Source: Caprimulgus europaeus (lineage: Eukaryota; Chordata; Aves; Caprimulgiformes; Caprimulgidae). From it: a stretch of 64,000 nucleotides of DNA. Below are positions 1-12,765 of this stretch, one piece after another. A model generated the notes under the pieces. The model saw only the letters and a list, made by a program, of their open reading frames with translations, was not told the DNA's origin and searched no databases. Position numbers and translations under genes: made by a program. Location of the stretch: positions 8,439,686 through 8,503,685 of the forward strand of contig OU015534.1 in assembly GCA_907165065.1 (NCBI GenBank), given 5' to 3'. Each line of letters opens with the position of its first letter. Positions within the stretch are counted from its first letter, which is position 1.

Positions 1-2224
1 TCTTTTCAAATGGAATCTGCACTGTAATTAATGAGAACTGATGCTTAACGTTGGATCCTTTCCCAATAGCCTGTTATGCAGTGCTAAACATTATGGGCCA
101 AGTACTGATTTCACATTTTTACACCAAATTCCTATTGACCTCAAGGGGAGTTTCATGTGAGAAATGATAGCAGGATATATTCTATTATTTCTTGAAAAGG
201 TCAATGTTCTGATAAAAGGGGATGAAGCTGTCTTTTTCATAGCTGTCAAGCAACTTGGCTTCATGTAGTCATGGAATCTCACCATGATAATAGAAATCTG
301 GCATGCTTGCCTTGGTACACCACATTGTAGCTAACCATGAGTCCTTGTCCTTGCTTTATATGATGGCTGAAATTCAGACTTTCTGAATTAGATATCAGTT
401 ACTGGAAGTGTGAGCAGCTCCAGTTGGAGGAAATTTATGCCTCTCTCACCAATGTGTATTAACCATTTATATTTTTGTTAATTCTTTGCTGCATTCTTAC
501 TCCTGGATTTCATGTTCTGTGCATGAGGAAGGAAATCCTTGAGTAGAGTTTTGGCTCTCAGGTAATAGTAGCGTAATAACTACAATTCAGACACTGAACA
601 ACATTAGTTTACAGATAAAAATCAGTCCATTGCTGGTCACTCAATATTACATCTACCTCTGGCAAAGACTAATAAAAATATTCTCTGAATTTGCTATAGC
701 CATTATTTATCATTATTTCAGTTCTGTGGCATCTCCATTTTCCATCAGTGATGTTTGTCTACCTCTTGATCTCCCAAATTGTTTTAAAGTGTGCTCAGGT
801 AAAGATGTTTTGCCTGTTTTCTGGTGTTGTGCAAGGAAACATCTTGTCCTTATGAACCACCAGAGGAGAGTAGAAGAGCATAAAGTCAGAGCCATTTAAG
901 ATCTTTTGTGTCACTTTTTCCCCTGCAGAGCTATTGGTCTCCCTGCTACTGTGGATCTGCAGGTTCTTCTCTTGTAACAGTTGGTAAGGACTCAGGCAAT
1001 TTTGTTCCCATTTGGTATCTTTTTGGCCCAGTCTTTATCATGACTCTGAATAAAAGCCTACTTGTTTTTTCAAGCATCCACTTTGGATACACTTCATGTG
1101 TTCCTTCTTAAGGTGTTTAGTCTTGCTTGAAGCTCAAATCTGTTTGTCCTTTCCTCTGCATAATAAAAGACAGAAGGATTTGATCACTTCATAGCATTCC
1201 CAGTAGCTTCCCAAATACTGTTTTAGGGAGAAAATTCTGATGCTTCAGTCCTGATGGTTCTTGGTCTCCTTTAGTTTGTGTTTCAGCTTCAAAGCTTGTC
1301 TGCCAAGAAAACTCCCCACATAAGCTCTCAGGAGAATGACATACATGTGGGGAAAAGGCTGAGGGATACCTTCTATGACATTTAGAATTCTTGTCTTCCT
1401 GAAGCAAAACTCAGAAAGAAGTTTGTTGCACTCTATCTTGTTACCTAGAAAGACAGGAAAGGTCAGAAACTTGAAAACACTATTTAACTTTTTTTTTTTT
1501 TTCTTTCCATAAGTATGCATTCTGGGATGCAGCAGATCATTTCTGGGGAAAAATGTCATTAATGTCAGTATCTCAGTTTGAGAATTGGAGAAGTGATAAC
1601 CAATTTTGTATATTGTCTTCTAAACAGAATTGACACTATGTGTTGTTATTGGTTTGAACAGCTGGTGTATGTTATAAGCACAATTTCCCTAATATAAGTG
1701 GCTGGTTGATGGGGAACACCATGGGGGACTCATCTTGTCCACATCACCAACACTATACTAGGATCATTACCTTGCATAATGTATTCTCCAGTTTGCCATT
1801 CATAGATGATCAAATATGAATAGAAATGGCGAATGGGAAGCCTTCCTGTGTTGTTATCATTTGAAAATGGAAGAAGGGGGCTGAGTTTAGGTTAGTTTTG
1901 TCCTGCATCTTCACAGATGATCTGAAGTCCTTTGCATGCTCTGGCTTTCTTTATAGAACAAGGTGCTTTCTTTACAGAGCATTGGTGCAAAATGGGAGTA
2001 AGTGATGTTAGTGACCTACTGGCTTTCTAGTTTGGATTAAGGTATCAGTCTGCCTCTGTAAATGTCTACAGCCCTATCTGATCCTTTTTTAGCATTTTGC
2101 TGAGATTTTCTCCAAGCTAGGAGCTTGATCTGGGGCTTTCTCAGTAATCAGTAAGAAAAGGGCACTTCCAGAGTGAATTTTATCTTAGGGTAGCTCAAAT
2201 GCTTTCTGAAGGTGTCTGTCTCTC
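1..2224. other. Non-coding DNA, nothing recognised
   Basis: AT-rich sequence with frequent stops in all frames and a T-rich run near 1,490-1,502. I see no exon-like splice pair, repeat family or RNA gene. It is probably intronic or intergenic. Confidence 0.6.
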
Positions 2225-2620
2225 CTCTTTAGCTGTATAGGTGTCTTAGGGTGACTTAACTCCCAAATAAGGTGCACCAATTCGATTACAGAAGAGTGTG
2301 TCCTCCTTAACCTAATCTTGGGATGAGTGGATCTAAAGCAGTATAAAAGAGAGGGAGCTGAGGCAGAGTATGCCCTGGAAAGGAGCCCTGATTTGGGAAA
2401 AGACTTCTGTCATCTGAAGTACCCTGGATTTTTTTCACCTCCTTTGAGAGGTGTGCTCTAAGGCTGTATGTGTCCCCAGGCTTTCCTAGGAAGACTCAAT
2501 TTATTGTTTGAGTAAGACTTGATTTCTGACAAGCCATGGTATTTAGTAAGTTTGTATTGCTTTATTCTTATAAAAGCAGACTGCTGTAGTGGATAACACA
2601 GAAGCTTCTATATGGGCTTC
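2225..2620 (+). promoter_or_regulatory. Possible solitary promoter or LTR remnant (weak)
   Basis: A TATAAAA box lies at about 2,342-2,348 inside GC-richer sequence than its surroundings. It is preceded by a TG-starting stretch (tgtcttagggtgactt, about 2,241) and followed by purine-rich sequence. The arrangement resembles a core promoter or an old solitary LTR. I cannot match it to a named family, and I see no target-site duplication. The call rests on the TATA box and local composition only. Confidence 0.15.
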
Positions 2621-4005
2621 CTTTTTGGGAAACAATGATCCCATCAAATTGCCAGTATGAGTCATGCTAAGTGTTTGAATCATTTTTATTGCACTGCTGA
2701 TGATGGCTTGGAAAAGTCAAGTTTTGGTCATCAGTTTATTCTGTATCTTTTATATTGACTGACTCTTGTATATCAGAAACATGGTCAGTTAGACATTTTT
2801 ATGAGTTCAAGGAAAGATGTTCTGTGTAAATAACATCTAGCCAGGAATGAAAAGCCAAATGTGCACATATAACCTGATAATGTATATCTATGATGGCTTT
2901 TAAGCAGTATTTGGTTTGTAGTGTACTAAATCAGAGAAGTGGACAAGGATTGCTCAGCTGACAGAAATACACATTATGATGCAAAAAGACTGAAAAGCTT
3001 TATTTTTATGCAGAGCTAGCTAGGTCCTAAAACACAACAGAGAATTAACTGTTTCAGGGGGGAAAAAAGTATAGCAAAAAAAACTTTTCACCCAAGCAGG
3101 AATATCTCCCCCTTCCCTTTTACTATTTCTTTTCTGTCATGAATTGCTTTCCACAAATTTCCATCTTGTTTATATAGAAGGTTAGGGGAGAAAAAAGTCA
3201 ATTATGTTATTTTAAAGTAAGTTATTAATAGCCTGGCATTGGTTATGTGTGTACTGCCTAGGTAGCATAGCTGCACTGTGTTTTTCAGGACTTATTTTTC
3301 TCTGTATAGCTCTTTCTTTGCCCCATATTGCAGCTATTTAACACCTCTTTCTGCAAGTCTCCTTCCCGATTTATTTTCTAAGTCTCATCTACACTTTAAA
3401 ACTTATGCTTCCTTTACCTTGAAGCATCAGCTAAGGAAGTTTGAGAATATTAAGCAAATGTGGGTTTGGAAGGTGAGAAGAAAAGTGGGTAATATCCCCC
3501 AATACTTTTTTTGCAGATGTTTGTATGTCCTGCTAAGGGTTCACATTAAAGCAACCTTGGCATGGGCTGAGCACGACTTCGCAGGCAAGGTATAAGCAAA
3601 AAGAAGAACTAATGGAGGAACTGATGGTTCCTCCCATCATCACTCTGATCTACAAATAATCCTGTTAAGAAGGCAAAAAGTGGCAAAAATTGTGGGTTTA
3701 GACCTGAAAGATCACATGGCTTCTTTTGCAAAAGGATGCTAAAATATATATTTAAACACTTCAAATACCTATATATAAATACCAGCTTCCAAATAGCTAG
3801 AAGCATTTCAGCCTTTTTATCTCAGCATAAGCTAAATATCATAATGTTGGCACTTGCCAGTGAAGAAGAGTTTTTTTCACTTCAGTTGTGCTTTAACCAT
3901 TACATTAGACTGTGTGCAAAAAATTCAATAATATGCTTTAAGAAAAGCTCCAAGAAAACCCTACAGTAGAGTCTGAGTACATTTATCTCATTTCACATTA
4001 GTTAA
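2621..4005. other. Non-coding DNA, nothing recognised
   Basis: AT-rich, with short purine and pyrimidine tracts. One 105-codon frame at 3,278-3,595 has no recognisable domain and a composition expected from T-rich noise. Confidence 0.6.
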
Positions 4006-4082
4006 GGGTAAGGCTTGCATGTAGTCCCATTATAATCAGTGGGACTACTCCCATTAGTATGGCAAGCAGGATTTGGCCCTTT
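4006..4082. repeat. Palindromic fossil repeat (MITE-like)
   Basis: GTAGTCCCA at 4,021-4,029 is answered by its exact reverse complement TGGGACTAC at 4,040-4,048 across a 10-nt loop. Outer CTTGC (4,014-4,018) and GCAAG (4,062-4,066) also pair. The wording (tcccat..tcagtgggactactc, ending caggatttggccct) matches the degenerate palindromic repeats I know to be widespread in turtle, crocodilian and bird DNA. I cannot give the family name with certainty. Confidence 0.6.
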
Positions 4083-5225
4083 GTTTGTGATTACACGTTC
4101 TCTGCCTGGTCTGTTAGACTGAAGGGTATAATAAAATTAAACTATTGGATTAGAATGGTAATTTTCAAACACAAATCAGCAAGGGAACATGATTACATTT
4201 GCTGTTGGAGGATAAAGTGAAACATTCCTATTTCTCTCTTGGTGTATCTAGGCTGCCTAATGGAAGTAATTGTGTGTATCTGGAACAAAAATGTGAAAAA
4301 TGCAGAAATATGGACTAAAAAAAAATTTCTTAAAAAGAAAGAAAAAAATGCCACAGATTCTTCTGAGTCTTCTTAACATTTGGATCAGAAGACACATCTA
4401 GAAGCTACCAAAAATTAAGGCCTGCTCCTGAACAGATTTCATCTGTAAAGGACTAGGAATAGCTTTTTTGTATAAATAGCTCTCTTTATCCAAAAAAGGA
4501 ACCACTTTTTTCTTGTATTGACAAACTAGGATTATGACTATAACACACTGCATGCTGGAAGAGGAAATTACTTCGTTTCAGTTAGGTTATAGCTGCTAGG
4601 AACTTAAAAGTTCATCCATCCTTGTTTACCTTCAGAAGATGATGAGAGCATGATTTACAAAACAAAAGTTACTATTGAGTGGTTTGCTGTTAAATCTCGT
4701 GTTCAGTAGGGAACTAGCTTTTACAGGACATCAACCAAACTCTTGGAAATTATTGAAAATTGCCCTATTGAGTTCTGCACATTTTGGATCCATGTCTCAG
4801 CCATTTGCATTTCAGCTTCTACAAAATTCTTTGAAACATAACAAATTAAGCTTCTGTGTTTTCTGTCAGGCTAAATCGCATAAACCTCCTTTAACAGACA
4901 AGCAGAACTAAGGCCACAAATGGTTCATGCACTTTCATCTGCAGCTGCGTATCTATCACCCTTTTAGCCCTATGAAAAACACTTCCCCACTGTATTTCTG
5001 GTTTCCATTCCTCTCATCACTGGTCTCTGACATCTCAGAGTCTTTTGCATCATAATAGACTCCAAAATACTTTTTTTGTAATGTGCAGAAACATGTCACA
5101 TTACATTTGTGCATTTTTTGATCAACTTTCCTTTTTATAAAAAAAAAACCAAACCAAAACAACAAACCTATCTTGTAAAGGTGCAACCTGCACAACTTTC
5201 AGAGCATATTCACTTTTTCAGAGCA
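4083..5225. other. Non-coding DNA, nothing recognised
   Basis: AT-rich with A-tracts at about 4,317-4,350 and 5,140-5,150. No exon or repeat family is seen. Confidence 0.6.
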
Positions 5226-5890
5226 ATATAAAAACATCAGAAATGCCCTACTGAGTCAGACAGTGGTCTGTCTAACTCAGTGTACTGTTTCCCACAGTGG
5301 CAGCAAGAGATGCTGTATAAAGAGAACAGATGAGCCTGGCCACTGCCTGCAATCCCTTCCCTTCTCAACCCCTCAGCAGCCAGAAGCACTGGATTATAGG
5401 AATATTACAGAATACATCCCTGCCTACTCCCTTTAGGATCTGTTTATGGACCTGCTGTCCCTGAATCGTCTAATGTCTTTCTGAATTTGCCGATACTATC
5501 TGCCTCCATGGCCTCCTATGGCCACAAATTCCAAAAGTTCAGTGCCTGCTGTTTAAAAACTATACTTTTATCTGTTTTAACCCTGTGTTCCACTACTTGC
5601 AGTAAGAATGGTGGCACCTGGTTTTAATTGTGAGATTAGGCGAGCAACAGCTCTGTTTTTTGAATTCCGAGTTCATCTTGCCCACTACCTCCAGGATTTT
5701 GTCAACCTCAGTTACATCTCACAGCCTTCTCCTGAGTGGAAAAGTCCCAGAATTTTCAGAATCTCCTCATTAGACAGCTTCTCCACCATCTTACTCATTT
5801 ACAACCCTTCTCTGCATCTTCTCTCATTCTGCTATGTCCTTCTTAGGATAGAAAAATCAAACACAGTACTGAACACATGCGTGTTCACAA
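5226..5890 (-). repeat. Old CR1-type LINE, 3' fragment, antisense
   Basis: Read on the plus strand, this region follows the order of an old CR1 3' region in reverse. It opens with the block around 5,240-5,300 (actgagtcagacagtggtct ... cacagtggcagc). It continues with a stretch equivalent to the 'small-letter' consensus around gttttaaccctgtgttcc (about 5,575-5,590). It ends with tggaaaagtcccag (5,739-5,752) and cttctctgcatcttctctc (about 5,808-5,826). This order is familiar from CR1 copies in turtles and archosaurs. The copy is heavily mutated and truncated. An apparent 132-codon frame at 5,608-6,006 is an antisense by-product and not a gene. Confidence 0.75.
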
Positions 5891-8680
5891 GGGTGTGTGT
5901 AGCAGCAAAATCATTCTGGCTTGCATGCAACAGCTTTTGTACTGGTTCTCAACATCCTGTTGTGGTTTTATTGGCTGCCATTGTAGCAAATACAAGTGGG
6001 AAGTGAATATTTGATGTAGTTTTCCTTAACATGGAGGGGGAGGAATGGAAAGAAGTAGTTTGTTTAAGCTCTAAATTTTTCAGGATGGAGTCTTTAAATA
6101 ATCATTTGAACACAAACTGCAAACTGAGCCATTTGACATTCTTCTTGTTTTTTTACAGGTCAGGGATTTTTCTCTGTTCACAGTTTAAGAAAGAAACAGA
6201 AGTATAGTGCCATTGGTGATTAGGATGGTTTATAGATAATGCCAGCAGTTTATGGTTAGGAATGAACAATAGAGCAGATTATCTTAAAGAAGTCTGCTTA
6301 AAGTAGCTTCTGTGTGGTTTATTCTTGTTGTTCTTCAAATTAACTGGTGCTGAAGCTGGACCAAGTTTTAGGAAAGGGAACAGAGAACAGATAGAAAATG
6401 TTTACTCAGTTAAAATGATACCCAAATGTGTTAAATACCCTGTCTCTCTAATGGCCTATGGAGGGAATATCAAACTCCTTGCAGACCAAATAAAATGATA
6501 AATAAACATCTTCCTTTTGTCTGATATGCTGCAGCTGTCTTAGTCTTTTGGTGTGATTTACTTACAACACAAGGCATTTTGTTAAGGCAGACAGATGCAG
6601 TAATGACTGCAGGATTAACTACTGGTGTGGGTGGAATAGAGGGGACTGTGCACCAGCCCTTGCCCAGACACAAAGCCAGGATGTGGCCAGGATGGGCACC
6701 TGGATCTGGGAGACACTGCTGGGCCTTGCATGGAGATGTGCCCTGAGAAGGAAGAAGAGATCTGGGGTCCATTGCAGAGAGCGCGTGCTGGCCTTCCTGC
6801 AGCAACTGGATGTCATGTTTGGCTTCATCCTACAGGCAGCTCTAACTATTCTTGCCTGACCTAAGCAAGCAGGGTTAGGTGTAGTACTAACATAGACCAA
6901 AAAGACAGTCTTTGTCTCTCCGTACTTTACAGTGCATGTTAAATGGAATGACATTTTTCAACCTCTCAAATGACTGTGAAACCAGAATTGCCCAGGGATC
7001 TTACTACCATCATGGAGCTGTATATACACTGAAAAGGACAGGTAGCTGGATAGAAATGACTGTTCCAGTCTCTGTTCAAAATTGAATAAACTGAATTTTC
7101 TGACAATTTTATAATACAGAGAATACTTTAGAGTATAGAGTATATTTTACTAATTTAATACATTACTAAGAAAAGAAAAGGAAACCATTCAGAAATAGAT
7201 TTATTTTCTTGGCAACCCCTTTTAGATCATCAAGTGTCTTTGGGTGAAGCTGTATAAAAAAAGATACACAATTGTCTCCCATACTTGCTAATGACTTCCA
7301 CTGATATTTATCCTTCAATTTCTTTGTCATTAAAAGAAGTAGGCAGTTACTAATTAAATACATTGAAAAAATGAAAAAGAAATGAAAATATTAATTAAGG
7401 ATTAGGTGAAACTTGGTTAACTGAACACATGAGTAATATTGTAGGAAGGAAACACGTACTTGCTACACAGGAAAGTGCCTACAGAATTTGCTATACTAAA
7501 GACTCAATCTACTACAAGGAACGGTGATGAAGTAAACAGCTATAATTTATCTAACAAGAACACAGCCTATAGAAATGGATAGAACTTGTTCCCATTAGGT
7601 CTCTGGAATTTATAGTAATATCCTTTTAAACACATAGTGATGAAACTTACATTTCTGTACACTGTGTTAGGTTGAAAATATACCATTATGTTCAGGAAAT
7701 AGAAGAGAGAGCTTGAAAGTCTTTTAACAACATATTGGGAAAACATTTTGGTGTTGTGTGTAACAGTAATTCAAGTAAAGGCAACTGATTCAAACAAGAT
7801 ATAAACCAATCTTCTTACCTTGATATAACCCACAGAATTCCTTAAGTCCTTCTGGAAAGATAGTCAATAGTATAGGAAATATTTTTGTCTTTTTATGACA
7901 CCTGATATAGGCAGATTTAGAAATCTCACAGAAAAAGCTTATCTGATGCATTTTCAAATTGCATAGGTATAAAGTTGCAAGAAAGGCAATGTCCTCTGAG
8001 CCCCATTGCTATGTGTGGGTAGTTAGTGGCATGATGAATCACTACCTTATGCTTGTCTACAGGAAAGAATATTTGCTCAGCTCTATCTGACAAACAGACC
8101 TGGAGATGAAAACTGCCGTGATACTTCAGTCCAGCAAGGCATCAGTGGAGTTAATGTATTTCAGCTGCATAAACTGCAAATATATATAACATGGCAGTAT
8201 AGAAAGGCCACTGAATCTTTAAAGGGAAACAGGCAGAGCTAATAGGTTTCTTTGAATATAAACATCAGTATATATTTTCGTGACTCAACTCAGCATATTC
8301 TATATGGGTTGTAATTTTAAAATTAGTGGTTGGAGGGAGAGATAAGCACCATCAATAAATTAAACTGTAACCCAGCGGTTTAGTCGTGAAAGGTTAAAAT
8401 AAACTTGCTTGATTGATTATGAATTTTAAACAGTTTTTCTTCAATGTAATCAGTGCTCTACCAATGTCATTGCTCATTAAAGAAAAGATTTTCATTCCAA
8501 CATTTGATTGAGGATGTTTTTTCTCATTTGCATTTTGCTTTCTACCGAGTAAGCATCTTGCCTTCAGAATTATTAGATTTTTTCCCCCCTTGTCTGTCCA
8601 TAAAAGCCGTAAAGTGGGATGGAGCAGTGATTTAGAGGGATACTACATAAAGATTGAATGAAGATATTGACTACCAGGCC
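5891..8680. other. Non-coding DNA, nothing recognised
   Basis: No exon, repeat family or RNA gene recognised. Minus-strand frames near 6,470-6,954 fall in a slightly GC-richer patch (6,600-6,850), but they overlap each other and show no domain or conserved motif. Confidence 0.55.
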
Positions 8681-8870
8681 CTAATGCAAACAGGACTGTC
8701 TGATGGACTGCCTTTGACAGAATGATGGAAGGGGGCCTTGTGGCCTACTTAGCTGCCCTTCTAATTGGCCTTTATGAATATTTAATGAAATCAAGATGAA
8801 ATTCAATCAGAGCTTTTACCTGCTAAATCTTAGGGAAAAAAAAAAGCAGGGTATTATTAGATTTTCCTAG
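8681..8870. promoter_or_regulatory. Candidate conserved non-coding element
   Basis: A compact block rich in AT homeodomain-type cores and a CCAAT-type site (attgg at about 8,765). It includes the stretch tttatgaatatttaatgaaa, with gaaattcaatca nearby. Such texture is typical of deeply conserved vertebrate enhancers. No alignment could be run, so this is inference from motif texture only. Confidence 0.2.
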
Positions 8871-11800
8871 CCCTTGTATACAATAAAACTGTACTGAAAT
8901 GTCTGTGTGTTAGTCAGGTGGCTGAGATGTGCTTTTTATCCAGAGACTTGGTTTCTTCCAAAGGAATTAACCTTTTTACCACAAAACCCAGCACGATTTT
9001 CCGTTTGCATGCATCACTGGTATTTTATTACTGGCATAGTATAATGTTTAAGCCATAAACAAGCAACAGCTATTCCCTTGAAAACATACCCTTAGCAAAT
9101 TCCTAATCTATGCCAATTTGAAGCCTTTTAGGGAACTTAGAGGTCATATAGTAGTTGCAGAACTACATAAAGTTGTAGTCTAATATTTTGTGCCACATTG
9201 GTTGATGTACAAGAGAGTATTTGCACAATCTCATTTCTCAAATATTATCTAGGTTGCATCAATAACATTACATTATAGCAATGAGCTATAAAACAGTCTG
9301 ACAAGCTCCTGCTGTAGTACATTCTTACATTCATTTAAATGTAGATTTTGTTTTTCTGAGTGGAATGCCAGAAAAGCTTTTCATAGAAGCACAATGGACA
9401 GATTAATCTATAAATGGTAAATTCAACAGTGAAGAAGGCTTTCCCCATTTTTAGTATTGTGAATTTTATCTTTCTCCCCCAAGATAAGCTGTTTATTCAC
9501 AGTGTGTTGCCTTTATGCATTTTCAATATCATTTTTTGGACAGAAAGGAGTTTGGTACTCAGAGATAAACACAGCATGTTAATACTAAGCAACGCATGAG
9601 TAAAACCTTACAGATGAGACTAAATAAGAACAGTTCAATATCGTTATTTAAAGGCTTGATTTCTTCAAATAAAATTACTTATGTAGGCATCAGTAATGCT
9701 CCCTTGGGTCTCTAATGCTGATGTCACCATGTATATAACACATACTTGAGCAATGGACAGGTGCATGGCATTATTAGAGGGTGCATGGATGAATGGATAA
9801 CTAGCTTCCCACAATTTTTAGATATGTGTAACTATCTCTTCCTGAACACATATACTAATGGTAATAGTATATGTTATTAGGATTATTTATACAGGGCTGT
9901 GTGTGAAGACTGTGTGATAAACTCTCAGATTAGGTGAGAAGCTATTTAGCCTCGTGATTGTACTTCCATGTGTCTGGGCAAATATCAGGGTTAATAACAA
10001 ATAATGAAATAACATCCATTCTGGGGGAGACCCCAATTCTTGTGTATTCTAGCTTTTTGCTCCAGCAGTGCCCAATGGCAAATACTCAGGAGAAAATTAT
10101 CACAGTGGATCCCAGATCCCAGTGGGCTTCCACCTTAAATCATATCAGTCAGTCTCTACTGTGGGGTGGGGCTTCTTGAGGACCTCCACAGGGCCTCTGT
10201 GGATTACTGTAGGAGCCAGAATGTAAAACAAAAAATAGAAAAAAGAGTGATAAATGTTACAGTGAAACCAAACAAACTGGCAGCACCGGTGTTTCTGTTG
10301 GTATTTCACTGGGCTGCACCTGTATTTACTAATGCCTGGCTCTATCTGTACTGTGAAAGCCTACGCTGGGCTGATACGAAATATGCTTGGTCATAAAAGG
10401 GCCATGAGGAGGCTGCTACAGAAGCACAAAGTTAACAAAAATGTGCTGGTACTTTCCTGTTCAGCTCTTACATTGATGCATACCTCATATTCTAATTATA
10501 TTTTTTCTTCTCCCTTTCAATGCTGTATGAGCTGTGAAGCTTCAGAGTTGGGAATTCATAAGCAAAATCTAAATTCACACAGGAAAAGCAGTTCTCCCCA
10601 AAGCTCCATTCCTTCAGGTAGCTCTTTACCCAGGGGGAAAGTCATCTAGTGTAAACAGCAGCCTACACCCTGATAACTAAAACCATTTTAGAAGCAAACT
10701 AAATGAAGTTATATCAGCATATTTTGCTTTTTTGAGTCTTCTCAGTGTATAGAAAAAATTGAAGGATGGATAAGAGAGGGAATGCCCATGCATATATCTG
10801 CATGCATGAATGCTGAGCTAAGAAAAATAAACACTTGATAGTCTTTCAGAGGCTAAAGACTTCATATAAAGTCAGGTACAGAACTGGCAATGGAAGTATA
10901 AGGCTCTCCACATCAACCTTAGTTTGGCTTTACATAAACTGTACACATGGATAAGATATTTAAGCCCACTTGTAAGAGCAGTATGTTCTTTGCATCTTAT
11001 TTTCCAAAGGCCTTTTGTAATCTATCCATATGGAAGATGTAGATAGCACATATCTTTTAATACATCTGAGAAAAGAGACACTGAAACTTGAAAGTACCTT
11101 CTGCAATATTTCTCAGTAACTACTCAAATTATTTTGTGAAGTTTTGTTTAAATGGACTGTGAATATTAATGTTAGAGATTTACTTGCAGTAGATTGAACA
11201 CATCAGTTTGCCTTCAGATCAAACAGATATGCAGTGGATTTCCACACAGAGATTGAATTGCCTATTTAAGCACAAGTTTTAGTGATGATTATAAAAAAAT
11301 AGAGTTTTGCATAAACACGGTGAAAGAGTAAATTTTGATGCCTGTACAGAGCAGTGCTTAGAAAAGATAAGTTGCAGATTCTCAGAAACTATATCCAAGA
11401 TACCAGTAGCCTTTGGACAATTAAAGCCATGACAGCGATTGATAATTTTTTGAATGTTTAAGAATTCGTTCTATTAATCCCTCTGTTAAATTCAAAATTC
11501 ATTTAATATTCCACTTTAACATAGTTTGCACTTGATGCTTTGGAGTTTCATCCAGCTTTCACTCTCACCTGAACCCCTAAGAGTGACCTCAGCCCTACTA
11601 AGGCAGTATATGATTTACCAAGTGAATGATATGGTACGTGGCTGATAATGAAGTTTACATTCAAGTCAAATTCAGCTACTCATGGGGTATACATTCCTTC
11701 CTGATGTTCATCAGAAATGAAAGCAGATGCTTTGGTTTTGGGGAAGATTGCTGGCGGTACTGGAGGTGACATGAAGGTGGTAAAGTACACCAGTGACTCT

Positions 11801-12044
11801 TCTAATATCCCAAAAGGTGTGAGATGATACTTCTTGGCAGAAACTTCTGTAACTTGAGAAACCAGTGGTATTTAGAAATCATGGATTTGATCTGAGTCTC
11901 TGTTCACTCTGGGCAGAAGATCAAGTTGCTAACTATTTTGTGGCTAGTTGCCAGTGTGTGAACATGAATAGAAATCAGAAGGGGTATTAGCTGTTATTCT
12001 AGAAAATTAATGTTTGCTAACATTTCTGAAATCCTACACATTTA
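8871..12044. other. Non-coding DNA, nothing recognised
   Basis: AT-rich, without exon-like or repeat signatures that I can name. Overlapping plus-strand frames at about 9,958-10,649 occupy one slightly GC-richer patch and contain no recognisable domain. Confidence 0.55.
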
Positions 12045-12155
12045 AGAAGAAATTGTTATTATTTGCCTCTTCATTTATAGATTTAGAGACTAAGTTGCAT
12101 CAGATAATTACTTTAAAGGCCTTGGTAGGTCTGGGAGTGGGGTCTGGAGCAAGAA
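12045..12155 (-). repeat. MIR/CORE-SINE-like fragment, antisense
   Basis: The succession ttattatttgcctcttcatt, tatagatttagagactaag, ttgcatcagataattactt and aggccttggtaggtctgg follows the familiar reverse-complement MIR order: cccattttatagatgagga, aactgaggc, taagtaacttgcc, then aaggtcacac. Divergence is high, as expected for an ancient amniote SINE. Confidence 0.5.
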
Positions 12156-12639
12156 GCTAACATGACTGTGCTCTTTCTCTCCATTCATCATGGAATTTGG
12201 GGAAGATGTTTTAGTGCTTAGGCCAAGAAGGAGGAGTAGGTGGAGTCACCAGACAAACAAGGACAATTTATTTCCCAGGACAGGAAGCACAACAGCAGGT
12301 GCAGAGGTTCTGGAGGGCACCTCTCAGTAGCCAGTGCAATAACCAGATGTGGTTTTAACATCTTGATTTACTGAACAAGCATAAACCACTTCCAGCACAG
12401 CTTTGTCTGCAAAACAGCTGTGATACTAAGTTGTATCAATGTTTACTTCAGTATCCTATATCTAATAATGAACTCTAAAAGCAGAATGATAAATTAAGAA
12501 AATATATATGTATTCAGATGACAAATGTCTCATCCAAAGTTAATGTGCCTTTTTTTTTTCCTCTGTTAAAGAGGTCTTTGCTCCCTTATTTACTGAACTG
12601 AGGAGTGACTAGTGTCAACTCCTTAGCTATTGGACCTGA
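12156..12639. other. Non-coding DNA, nothing recognised
   Basis: A T-run at about 12,550-12,560 and mixed sequence. Nothing is supportable. Confidence 0.6.
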
Positions 12640-12765
12640 GAGACAGACTCCTGGGATCTGCTGCCAGTTGTGTAACTTTTCTCTGTCATTTTAGGTATAT
12701 CACTCTTTCCTCACTCCAACCATTTGAGAAACAGTAACCATGCCAAATTAGATCAGCGGTTCACT
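12640..12765 (+). repeat. MIR/CORE-SINE-like fragment
   Basis: agactcctgggatctgctgc, ccagttgtgtaacttt, gtatatcactctttcctca and ccatttgagaaac follow the forward MIR order: ctcctgggttctattcccag, tgtgtgaccttgggcaagt, cacttaacctctctg, then catctgtaaaat. The match is degenerate but collinear. It lies about 490 bp from an antisense copy of the same class, most likely from an independent insertion. Confidence 0.45.

Noticed and set aside
5608..6006. 132-codon plus-strand frame
   Set aside because: It lies mostly within the antisense old CR1 and is a by-product of that repeat.
6470..6954. Two overlapping 111-codon minus-strand frames
   Set aside because: They are in different phases over the same patch, have no ATG context or splice support and show no recognisable domain.
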